From contig DWWS01000050.1 in the NCBI GenBank assembly GCA_019119595.1, forward strand, positions 105,938 to 169,937: a stretch of 64,000 bases of DNA, given 5' to 3'. A model generated the notes under the pieces. The model was not told the origin of the DNA, did no database searches, and was given only the letters and a program-made list of their open reading frames with translations. The DNA comes from Candidatus Eisenbergiella merdavium. Its GTDB lineage: Bacteria > Bacillota > Clostridia > Lachnospirales > Lachnospiraceae. Below are positions 26,615-37,046 of this stretch, in pieces. The position numbers and the translations under genes are program-made. Numbering within the stretch: the stretch's first letter is position 1; each line of letters opens with the position of its first letter.

Positions 26615-26643
26615 ATTGTACCTAATTCACATGAAAATATCAA
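26615..26643 (-). promoter_or_regulatory. Promoter of gap; contents of the 26493-26872 gap
   Basis: On the minus strand TTGATA (26643-26638), 17 bases, TACAAT (26620-26615). The gap leader of about 110 nt contains a GC-rich hairpin-prone stretch near 26555-26580. The remainder of this 380-bp intergenic region holds the promoter of the divergent PHP gene and nothing else I can recognise. Confidence 0.75.
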
Positions 26644-26784
26644 GACGAAAATCGAAAAATATTGGAAAATGACTACATTTTACAAAAATTTCAGATTTTG
26701 CGGGCAGTCCTGCCGCCGGTAAAATATCGGGAACGGCGCCCTGGAAGACGCGCGGCCTGCGCTTTTCCTCTCCCCTTTTGTGCA

Positions 26785-26813
26785 TTGCTATTTCCCGGTA
26801 TGTACGTTATACT
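26785..26813 (+). promoter_or_regulatory. Promoter of the PHP phosphatase gene
   Basis: TTGCTA (26785-26790), 17 bases, TATACT (26808-26813), giving a start near 26820 and a leader of about 53 nt. Confidence 0.65.
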
Positions 26814-26872
26814 TTTCACAAAGCCGTTTTTTCTTTCATTATATATTTGTAAACGGCGGAAGGGAGAATTTT

Positions 26873-27691
26873 ATGGCGATCACAGCCGATTATCATCTTC
26901 ACTCCTCCTTCTCGGGAGACTCGGACGCGCCGATGGAGGCCATGATCCAAAAGGGGATCTCGCTGGGGCTTACGCAGATGTGCTTTACGGAGCACATGGA
27001 TTTTGAGTATCCGGTTTCGGAGGAAACTCCGGCCGGCTTTTTTGAGGTCAATACGGATTCCTATCTTTACGACCTTCTGAAATACAGGGAGCTTTACCGG
27101 GATCGAATCCGGGTTCTGTTCGGCATAGAGCTGGGCCTTCAGTCCCATCTCGTTCCTCTGCAGGCCGCCATGGCCGCGTCAAAGCCCTTTGATTTCATCA
27201 TCGGCTCGTCCCATCTTTGCGCGGGAAAGGATCCCTATCAGCCCTATTTCTGGGAAGGCCGGAGCGAGGAAGATGCGCTTCGGGAATATTTTTCTTCCAT
27301 TATAGAGAATCTGGAAACCTTCACGGATTTCGATATTTATGGGCATCTGGATTATGTGGTGCGCTATGCGCCCCAAAAGGATAAGAATTATTCCTATGAG
27401 AAATATGCCGATCTGTTTGAGCGCATGCTCGATCTGCTTCTGGAAAACGGGATCGGCCTGGAGGTCAATACGGGCGGCGTCCGCTACGGGCTGAAGGAGC
27501 TGCATCCCTGCACTGCCCTTCTCCGGCGCTACCGGGAAAAGGGCGGTGAGCTCGTGACCGTTGGGTCGGACGCTCACCGCCCGGAGGATCTGTGCCGTTC
27601 CTTCGACCGCGCGGAGGAGGTGCTGAAGGACTGCGGCTTCCGCTATTATACCGTTTTTGAAAAACGGACGCCCCGCTTTTTGAAGCTTTAA
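26873..27691 (+). CDS. PHP-family histidinol-phosphatase
   Basis: 272 residues from the ATG at 26873, which has AAGGGAG upstream. The PHP-barrel metal ligands are visible as DYHLHSSFSGDS (7-18), EHMDFEYP (about 41-48), GIELGLQ, IIGSSHL, DIYGHLDYVVRY and the closing VGSDAHRPEDL. Enzymes of this HisJ/HisK class hydrolyse L-histidinol phosphate in histidine synthesis. No his genes are adjacent, so a related phosphoesterase role is possible. Confidence 0.85.
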   Translation: MAITADYHLHSSFSGDSDAPMEAMIQKGISLGLTQMCFTEHMDFEYPVSEETPAGFFEVNTDSYLYDLLKYRELYRDRIRVLFGIELGLQSHLVPLQAAMAASKPFDFIIGSSHLCAGKDPYQPYFWEGRSEEDALREYFSSIIENLETFTDFDIYGHLDYVVRYAPQKDKNYSYEKYADLFERMLDLLLENGIGLEVNTGGVRYGLKELHPCTALLRRYREKGGELVTVGSDAHRPEDLCRSFDRAEEVLKDCGFRYYTVFEKRTPRFLKL

Positions 27692-27735
27692 GGCGCCCGT
27701 TTCGCTCCGTCCCTTTTGCCAGGGTGCAGCTCCGC

Positions 27736-28263
27736 CTACTGGCCGCAGAGGACGATGATCTTATCCGGCGTGGTCTGGGGCGGGATGCTCCTGGTGGTCT
27801 GGCTGTAAAGCACCACCAGGGTATGGCCGCCGGGATTTCCGAGGAAGGTCTGGTTGTTCTGCGTCACCACCGTGGTGGAGGGCGCGAGGTTCAGCTTCAG
27901 CCCCTGATCGCTGCTCAGGAATACATTGTTGAAGTAGCCCACGTACACCATCTGCCCCTCCGTCTGAGGCGCGATGACCGCCGCCATGTACTGCGGCGGA
28001 TAGATCAGAGGCGCCGCCACATTTCCGTTGTAAAAAACGGTGACCGGAAGGCTTTCATACAGGGTTGTATAGTCTACCACGAAGGTCTCCGCGTTCATGA
28101 AGAAGTTTACCACATTCCCGGACTCATTTTCCACGGTTACCATCTGGGAACAGCCGTCGTATCTCCCCATGCTTCCCGCCGATTCGATTCCGGTGATCAC
28201 TCCGGAAAAGCTCAAAAATACCGGCCGCTGGGACATGCCGAACTGATTGTAGCGAATCTCCAT
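27736..28263 (-). CDS. Conserved hypothetical beta-rich protein
   Basis: 175 residues, starting MEIRYNQFGMSQRPVFLSFSG. There is no signal peptide or membrane helix. It is rich in beta strands and Val/Thr/Asn, with segments such as NVVNFFMNAETFVVDYTTL, APLIYPPQYMAAVIA and QTTRSIPPQTTPDKIIVL. I do not recognise a named domain; the pattern resembles small OB-like clostridial proteins of unknown function. It is convergent with the PHP phosphatase and precedes no obvious partner. Confidence 0.6.
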   Translation of the reverse strand: MEIRYNQFGMSQRPVFLSFSGVITGIESAGSMGRYDGCSQMVTVENESGNVVNFFMNAETFVVDYTTLYESLPVTVFYNGNVAAPLIYPPQYMAAVIAPQTEGQMVYVGYFNNVFLSSDQGLKLNLAPSTTVVTQNNQTFLGNPGGHTLVVLYSQTTRSIPPQTTPDKIIVLCGQ

Positions 28264-28333
28264 ATTCCGATTCCTTTATTCCTCTTTTCCTACCATTGTA
28301 TGCGTTTGGGGCGGGCGCCGTTCCCGCACGGAC

Positions 28334-31441
<3,108 letters not shown>

Positions 31442-31454
31442 TTACGATCATACT

Positions 31455-31615
31455 AACAGTTCACTCGTCCGCCTGGATCTGGCAGATGTCGTGCCTGCAC
31501 GAACAGATGCCTGATTCTGAGCGGACGAAGGGAGCGCCAGATTCTGAGCAAAGAAAGCTGCACAGCAGCGGAAAGCGCGCAACGCGGCTTTGCGAATGGC
31601 GCGGAGTGAACTGTT
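31455..31615. repeat. Palindromic intergenic element between lacZ and carB
   Basis: AACAGTTCACTC (31455-31466) and GAGTGAACTGTT (31604-31615) are perfect inverted repeats 137 bp apart. Nested inside are CGTCCGC (31466-31472) against GCGGACG (31521-31527) and two ATTCTGAGC copies (31513-31522 region and 31551-31559 region). No coding potential is seen. It could be a MITE-like or REP-like element or a structured leader. The rest of the 31433-31869 gap holds a TATAAT -10 at 31711-31716 and GC-rich sequence. Confidence 0.5.
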
Positions 31616-31869
31616 GCTTACCGAAAATCATTTTACCCCGATTTTCTTGCCAAGGGAATGGAGAATCTTGATTTCTTTCTTTTTTCCCTTCCGCTTCTCC
31701 CTCATTTCGTATATAATAGGAAAAACGGGGTTCTTTTCATCAGCAGAGGATACCCCTTCTTACAGCGGGAGCCGCGGGCCGCGCGGATTCCGTTTTAAAA
31801 AGTGTGCGCATGATGCGCCCTGCATCACTCGCAGACGACAATACCTGTAAACGCAGAATGGAGGATAAC

Positions 31870-34800
31870 ATGCCAAAGAGAAGTGACATCAACAAAGTTC
31901 TGATCATCGGCTCCGGCCCGATCATCATCGGCCAGGCCTGCGAATTTGACTATTCCGGCACCCAGGCCTGCAAGGCTTTAAGAAAGCTGGGCTATGAGAT
32001 CGTGCTGGTCAATTCCAATCCCGCCACCATCATGACGGATCCGGAAACCGCCGATGTTACCTACATCGAACCGCTGAACGTAGACCGTCTGGAGCAGATC
32101 ATCGCCAAGGAGAGGCCCGACGCCCTGCTTCCCAACCTGGGCGGCCAGTCCGGCCTGAACCTTTGCTCGGAGCTGAGTAAGGCAGGCGTTCTGGACAAAT
32201 ACAATGTAAAGGTCATCGGTGTTCAGGTGGATGCCATCGAACGCGGCGAGGACCGGATCGAATTCAAAAACGCAATGAACGCGCTTGGCATTGAGATGGC
32301 GCGCAGTGAAGTGGCCTACAGCGTGGACGAAGCCCTTGCCATCGCGGACCGGCTGGGATATCCTGTCGTTCTGCGTCCTGCCTATACTATGGGAGGCGCG
32401 GGCGGCGGTCTGGTCTACAATGTGGACGAGCTGAAAACCGTCTGTGCCAGAGGTCTCCAGGCCAGCCTAGTGGGTCAGGTCCTGGTGGAGGAATCCATTC
32501 TTGGCTGGGAAGAGCTGGAGCTTGAGGTGGTGCGCGACGCGGACAACAACATGATCACCGTCTGCTTCATTGAAAACATTGACCCGCTGGGCGTCCATAC
32601 CGGAGATTCCTTCTGCGCCGCCCCCATGCTCACCATATCCGAGGAGTGCCAGAAGCGTCTGCAGGAAGCGGCCTACAAGATCGTGGAAAGCGTTCAGGTC
32701 ATCGGCGGTACGAACGTACAGTTCGCGCATGATCCGGTGACGGACCGTATCGTGGTCATCGAGATTAACCCCCGCACCTCCCGCTCCTCCGCCCTTGCTT
32801 CCAAGGCGACGGGCTTCCCCATCGCCCTCGTTTCCGCCATGCTCGCCTGCGGCCTGACCTTAAAGGACATCCCCTGCGGCAAGTACGGCACGCTGGACAA
32901 ATACGTTCCGGACGGTGATTATGTGGTCATCAAATTCGCCCGCTGGGCCTTTGAAAAATTCAAGGGCGTGGAGGATAAGCTGGGAACCCAGATGCGCGCG
33001 GTGGGCGAGGTCATGAGCATCGGAAAGACCTATAAGGAAGCCTTCCAGAAGGCCATCCGCAGCCTGGAGACGGGCCGCTACGGTCTGGGCGGACTGAAAA
33101 AATTCCGCACCAAAACAAAGGAGCAGCTTCTCTCCATGCTGGCAACTCCGTCCAGCGAGCGCCATTTCCAGATGTATGAGGCCCTTTTGAAGGGCGCATC
33201 CGTGGACGAGATCTACGAGATCACCAAAGTGAAAAAATGGTTCATCGAGCAGATGAAGGAGCTTACTGATGAGGAGACCGCGCTTCTTGTCTCCCGCGGA
33301 AGCCTTCCCACCGACGAGCAGCTCATCGCCGCTAAAAAGGACGGTTTTTCCGATAAATATTTAAGCCAGCTTCTGGAGATTCCCGAAGCCGCAGTGCGCT
33401 CCCGCAGGCTCGCCCTCGGCGTTACGGAGGCCTGGGAGGGCGTTCATGTGAGCGGAACCCCGGACAGCGCCTACTACTACTCAACCTACAACGCCGCCGA
33501 CAAGAATCCGGTAAACACCGACAAGCCGAAGGTGATGATCCTGGGCGGCGGCCCCAACCGCATCGGCCAGGGCATCGAGTTTGACTACTGCTGCGTGCAC
33601 GCCTCTCTCGCCCTGAAAAAGCTGGGCTTTGAGACGATCATCGTAAACTGCAATCCGGAGACCGTTTCCACGGATTACGATACCTCTGACAAGCTCTATT
33701 TTGAGCCCCTTACCCTGGAGGACGTGCTGAGCATTTATGAAAAAGAAAAGCCCGTGGGCGTCATCGCCCAGTTCGGCGGTCAGACCCCGCTGAACCTGGC
33801 CGGAGAGCTGGAGCGCAACGGGGTGAAGATTCTCGGAACCTCTCCCTCCGTCATCGACCTGGCTGAGGACCGTGATCTGTTCCGGGAAATGATGGACAAG
33901 CTTCACATTCCCATGCCCGAATCCGGCATGGCCACCACCGTGGAGGAAGCGCTTTCCATTGCGGAAAGCATCGGCTATCCCGTTATGGTCCGTCCCTCCT
34001 ACGTGCTGGGCGGCCGCGGCATGGAGGTGGTGTATGATCCGGAGAGCATGGAGGGCTATATGAAGGCGGCCGTCGGCGTTACCCCCGACCGTCCCATCCT
34101 GATCGACCGCTTCCTGAACCATGCCACCGAATGCGAGGCCGACGCCATCAGCGACGGTACCCACGCCTTTGTGCCCGCCGTCATGGAGCACATCGAGCTC
34201 GCCGGCATCCATTCCGGAGACTCCGCCTGCATCCTGCCTTCGGTCCATATCCCGGAGGAGACACTGGAGACCATCAAGGAATATACCAGACGGATCGCTG
34301 AAGAGATGCACGTGCAGGGACTGATGAACATGCAGTACGCCATCGAAAACGGAAAGGTCTATGTCCTGGAGGCCAATCCCCGCGCATCCCGTACGGTGCC
34401 CCTGGTTTCCAAGGTCTGCGACATCCGCATGGTGCCCCTCGCCATCGAGGTGATCATGCAGGAGTACACCCATAAGCCCTCGCCTGTTCCGTCTCTGAAG
34501 GAAAAGCAGATTCCTTACTACGGCGTAAAGGAAGCGGTCTTCCCCTTCAATATGTTCCCTGAGGTAGATCCGGTGCTCGGGCCTGAAATGCGCTCCACCG
34601 GCGAGGTGCTCGGCCTTTCCGCTTCCTTCGGCGAAGCCTTCTACAAGGCGCAGGAGGCCACCCAGACCTCTCTCCCGCTTTCCGGCACGGTGCTGATCTC
34701 CGTCAGCCGCAAGGATAAGCCGGAGGTAAAAGCGCTTGCGGAAGCCTTCCACAAAGCGGGCTTCTCCATCATCGCCACCGCAGGCACCGCCGCCCTGATC

Positions 34801-35103
34801 CGCGAAGCGGGCATTCCTGTGGAGCAGGTGAAAAAGCTTTCCGAGGGCCGGCCGAACATCCTGGATCTGATCACCAATAAAAAGGTCCAGATGATCGTCA
34901 ACACACCGGTTGGCAAGGACAGCGCCAACGACGACAGCTACCTGCGCAAGGCGGCCATCAAGGGCAAGGTTCCTTACATCACCACCATGGCCGCGGGCTT
35001 TGCCACGGCGGAGGGAATTCTGTATATCAAGGAACACGGACGGGGAGAGGTCCATTCCCTGCAGGCGCTCCATGGCATGATTCAGGATAAACCGGAGGCA
35101 TAA
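31870..35103 (+). CDS. carB: Carbamoyl-phosphate synthase large subunit
   Basis: 1,077 residues from the ATG at 31870, which has GGAGG at good spacing; the frame is open upstream without a site. It shows two tandem ATP-grasp halves (about 1-400 and 550-935), each opening with an IIGSGPIIIGQ or ILGGGPNRIGQ motif. An oligomerisation segment lies between them, and an MGS-type allosteric domain ends it (about 940-1070, TAGTAALIREAG). It makes carbamoyl phosphate for pyrimidines and arginine. The small glutaminase subunit CarA is not adjacent, which is unusual for a bacterial carB. A TATAAT element at 31711-31716 without a good -35 may be its promoter. Confidence 0.96.
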   Translation: MPKRSDINKVLIIGSGPIIIGQACEFDYSGTQACKALRKLGYEIVLVNSNPATIMTDPETADVTYIEPLNVDRLEQIIAKERPDALLPNLGGQSGLNLCSELSKAGVLDKYNVKVIGVQVDAIERGEDRIEFKNAMNALGIEMARSEVAYSVDEALAIADRLGYPVVLRPAYTMGGAGGGLVYNVDELKTVCARGLQASLVGQVLVEESILGWEELELEVVRDADNNMITVCFIENIDPLGVHTGDSFCAAPMLTISEECQKRLQEAAYKIVESVQVIGGTNVQFAHDPVTDRIVVIEINPRTSRSSALASKATGFPIALVSAMLACGLTLKDIPCGKYGTLDKYVPDGDYVVIKFARWAFEKFKGVEDKLGTQMRAVGEVMSIGKTYKEAFQKAIRSLETGRYGLGGLKKFRTKTKEQLLSMLATPSSERHFQMYEALLKGASVDEIYEITKVKKWFIEQMKELTDEETALLVSRGSLPTDEQLIAAKKDGFSDKYLSQLLEIPEAAVRSRRLALGVTEAWEGVHVSGTPDSAYYYSTYNAADKNPVNTDKPKVMILGGGPNRIGQGIEFDYCCVHASLALKKLGFETIIVNCNPETVSTDYDTSDKLYFEPLTLEDVLSIYEKEKPVGVIAQFGGQTPLNLAGELERNGVKILGTSPSVIDLAEDRDLFREMMDKLHIPMPESGMATTVEEALSIAESIGYPVMVRPSYVLGGRGMEVVYDPESMEGYMKAAVGVTPDRPILIDRFLNHATECEADAISDGTHAFVPAVMEHIELAGIHSGDSACILPSVHIPEETLETIKEYTRRIAEEMHVQGLMNMQYAIENGKVYVLEANPRASRTVPLVSKVCDIRMVPLAIEVIMQEYTHKPSPVPSLKEKQIPYYGVKEAVFPFNMFPEVDPVLGPEMRSTGEVLGLSASFGEAFYKAQEATQTSLPLSGTVLISVSRKDKPEVKALAEAFHKAGFSIIATAGTAALIREAGIPVEQVKKLSEGRPNILDLITNKKVQMIVNTPVGKDSANDDSYLRKAAIKGKVPYITTMAAGFATAEGILYIKEHGRGEVHSLQALHGMIQDKPEA

Positions 35104-35301
35104 AGGAAAAAAATCCCGTTTGCGGTATTCTCCGCCTGCGGCGGGTTGCGAATGCCGTCATGCACACTACAGACAGGCTTCCCCTCGTCAGAGCATTCTT
35201 CGTTTCCGGCGAAGGGAAGCCGTTTCTAAAAGTATTTTTCATTTTCTTGAGGGGGAAATGCGGCAGAAGCAAAGTTTTGCCGCGCTCCAGAAGGGAGATT
35301 C

Positions 35302-36198
35302 ATGATGAAAAAAGTTCAAAAAGGAATCCTTGTTCTCTTAGCATCCTTTGTTCTGTCGTCATCCGTACCGGCATCTGTCCTGCCCTTTTCTTCCGCCATT
35401 ACCGCAGAGGCCCACAGCGGAAGGACGGATTCACGAGGCGGGCACCGGGATAACAAGAATAAGAGTGGACTTGGAAGCTATCATTATCACTGCGGCGGCC
35501 ATCCCGCCCACCTGCATCCCAACGGCGTCTGCCCCTATTCCGGACAGTCCTCCTCTTCCGGCTCCGCCGCTCAATCCTCCGCTTCCCTGCCGTCTGCCTC
35601 TGCGCCCGCGCAGACACCTGCTTCCGGCAGCAACGCTTCTGCCGACCAGCTTCCTCAGCAGGCCCAGCCCGCAGAAAGCACGGATCAGGCTCTGCTGGAA
35701 AAATATGCAGATGTTCTTTCCGATTATGCCTCAAAACAGAACGGCTATTTTACTCCGGAAATCAACCGGCTTGTTTCTAATTTTCTGGCAGCCCTTGGCC
35801 AAACGGACAGCGCTTCTCTTTCCGGCTTTCTGACGCCTGAAGAAGCCGCGGATCTTTCTCCTGCCCTCACCTCCACGCAGGCGGATATCTCCTCCAAGAT
35901 CATTTACATGCGGCTGTATGAGGTATTTGCCGCTCAGTATCAGGAACAGCAGGCCGCTTCCGGCGCCGCCCAGGCCGCAGCCGGACAGCCCGTAGCCGGA
36001 CAGGAGGATTTCCAGTATCAGCTGGTGCTTCAGACACAGACCGCTCTGGCCGTGCTGGGCTTTTATACAGGCGAGACCGACGGCATTTTTGATGAGGAAA
36101 CCAGACAGGCTCTCATCCAGTTCCAGACAGCTTACGGACTGACCGCAGACGGCACCATCAATCAGCAGGTAGTGACTGTACTGGGAATCGGCGTCTGA
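35302..36198 (+). CDS. Secreted YHYH/peptidoglycan-binding protein
   Basis: 298 residues with a signal peptide (about 1-35). A short YHYH-type module (GGHRDNKNKSGLGSYHYHCG...HLHPNGVCPY, about 47-75) resembles the metal- or nuclease-like tails of clostridial secreted proteins. A Ser/Ala/Pro/Gln linker (75-125), a helical region (about 130-220) and a C-terminal PG_binding_1 repeat (about 235-298: LQTQTALAVLGFYTGETDGIFDEETRQALIQFQ) follow. It should be exported and dock on peptidoglycan. The catalytic role, if any, is not evident. GGGAG precedes two adjacent ATGs. Confidence 0.75.
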   Translation: MMKKVQKGILVLLASFVLSSSVPASVLPFSSAITAEAHSGRTDSRGGHRDNKNKSGLGSYHYHCGGHPAHLHPNGVCPYSGQSSSSGSAAQSSASLPSASAPAQTPASGSNASADQLPQQAQPAESTDQALLEKYADVLSDYASKQNGYFTPEINRLVSNFLAALGQTDSASLSGFLTPEEAADLSPALTSTQADISSKIIYMRLYEVFAAQYQEQQAASGAAQAAAGQPVAGQEDFQYQLVLQTQTALAVLGFYTGETDGIFDEETRQALIQFQTAYGLTADGTINQQVVTVLGIGV

Positions 36199-36203
36199 GG
36201 AAT

Positions 36204-36262
36204 ATTCACCAGTATTTCTGAAGCCCCTTCGGATAGTGATTTTTCATCATCCCTCCGGCCAG
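36204..36262. repeat. Displaced copy of the rsmF 3' end (left direct repeat)
   Basis: 59 bp, identical at 57 positions to 36988-37046. On the minus strand it still encodes LAGGMMKNHYPKGLQKYW and a stop; the functional gene ends LAGGMMKNHYPKGLRKNW and a stop. It is therefore the amputated 3' end of an rsmF allele, now 784 bp from the gene with the toxin-antitoxin pair between. Confidence 0.9.
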
Positions 36263-36281
36263 TTTTTTATGAATACCAACA

Positions 36282-36329
36282 ATACCCGGTTTACAGCGTA
36301 GCATTTTCACTGCGCTGTAAACCGGGTAT
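36282..36329. repeat. Perfect 17-bp inverted repeat (hairpin)
   Basis: ATACCCGGTTTACAGCG (36282-36298) and its exact reverse complement (36313-36329) flank a 14-base loop. Neither strand has a convincing T tract, so it is not a standard terminator. It lies between the displaced rsmF end and the toxin gene, close to the edge of the inserted islet. Confidence 0.85.
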
Positions 36330-36353
36330 CATCAAAATGTATGATACATTCTT

Positions 36354-36620
36354 CTATTTATCCCCATAGTGCCCTTTACACTGTATGATCAGGATTGCTT
36401 CTTCCATCACCTCGTAAACCAGCCTGTCTTTTTCATTAATCCTTCTGCTCCAGGCTCTCTTATACTCTCCTTTTAGAGGCTCCGGTTTTCCGGTTCCCTC
36501 AAAAGGGCTTCGTTGTATTTCCTTCAAAAGAGCATTTATCCGCTTTAAGGTCCTTCGATCCTCCATCTGCCAGTACAGATATTCCTCCCAGGCGTCCTCG
36601 GCAAATATCAGCTTACTCAC
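36354..36620 (-). CDS. yoeB: YoeB-family toxin (mRNA interferase)
   Basis: 88 residues from GTG at 36620, overlapping the antitoxin stop by eight bases; an ATG at 36641 would add seven residues with no ribosome site. The sequence SKLIFAEDAWEEYLYWQ, the middle LLKEIQRSPFEGTGKPEPLKGEYKRAWSRRINEKDRLVYEV and the end IIQCKGHYGDK match the Txe/YoeB RelE-fold family. The catalytic Glu, Arg and C-terminal His-Tyr are present. Such toxins cleave mRNA at the ribosomal A site. Confidence 0.92.
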   Translation of the reverse strand: MSKLIFAEDAWEEYLYWQMEDRRTLKRINALLKEIQRSPFEGTGKPEPLKGEYKRAWSRRINEKDRLVYEVMEEAILIIQCKGHYGDK

Positions 36621-36885
36621 CCTCCAAAGCCTCCAGTTCATTTAACGATTTAATTACTGTTTTTCCGTCCTTAAGCTGTTGTTTTGCCTTCTGAATCTGC
36701 TTCATATTGCTTTCTGAATAAAACGGATCGACCGGAGCGACAATATCAAAAGGAATCCTCCGGTCACGGAGCGCCTTTTTGGCATAGATCATAAAAAAGG
36801 TTGTTATATTCATTCCCATTTCGTCACACATCTCATCCAGTTCTCTTTTCATATCATCATCAAGTCTGATACTTACTGTTGTCAT
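36613..36885 (-). CDS. RelB/DinJ-family antitoxin
   Basis: 90 residues from the ATG at 36885. The N-terminal ribbon-helix-helix TTVSIRLDDDMKRELDEMCDEMGMNITTFFMIYAKKAL is typical of RelB/DinJ. The C-terminal part (about 50-90) would wrap the toxin. It precedes and overlaps the toxin gene, the normal order. RelB-type antitoxin with YoeB-type toxin is a mixed but known pairing; YoeB is more often paired with YefM. The complex probably represses its own promoter. Confidence 0.9.
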   Translation of the reverse strand: MTTVSIRLDDDMKRELDEMCDEMGMNITTFFMIYAKKALRDRRIPFDIVAPVDPFYSESNMKQIQKAKQQLKDGKTVIKSLNELEALEGE

Positions 36886-36987
36886 AATACCACGTCCTTT
36901 CTTTTCATACATTATATTGCTTTTTGAAGCTTTTTGCAATCTTATTATTTATTTTGTATTCTATAATATTCCATTGTTCTCATTTCC

Positions 36988-37046
36988 ATTCACCAGTTTT
37001 TCCGAAGCCCCTTCGGATAGTGATTTTTCATCATCCCTCCGGCCAG
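36988..37046. repeat. Right direct repeat, 3' end of rsmF
   Basis: Second copy of the 59-bp repeat at 36204-36262. It forms the last 18 codons and stop of the intact methyltransferase gene. Confidence 0.9.

Noticed and set aside
33481..35073. Long open frame on the minus strand opposite carB
   Set aside because: Antisense shadow of carB, His/Gly-rich and without homology features.
36282..36329. Perfect hairpin as an integron attC site
   Set aside because: attC sites are imperfect with core GTTRRRY ends and bulges; this stem is perfect and no integron integrase is present.
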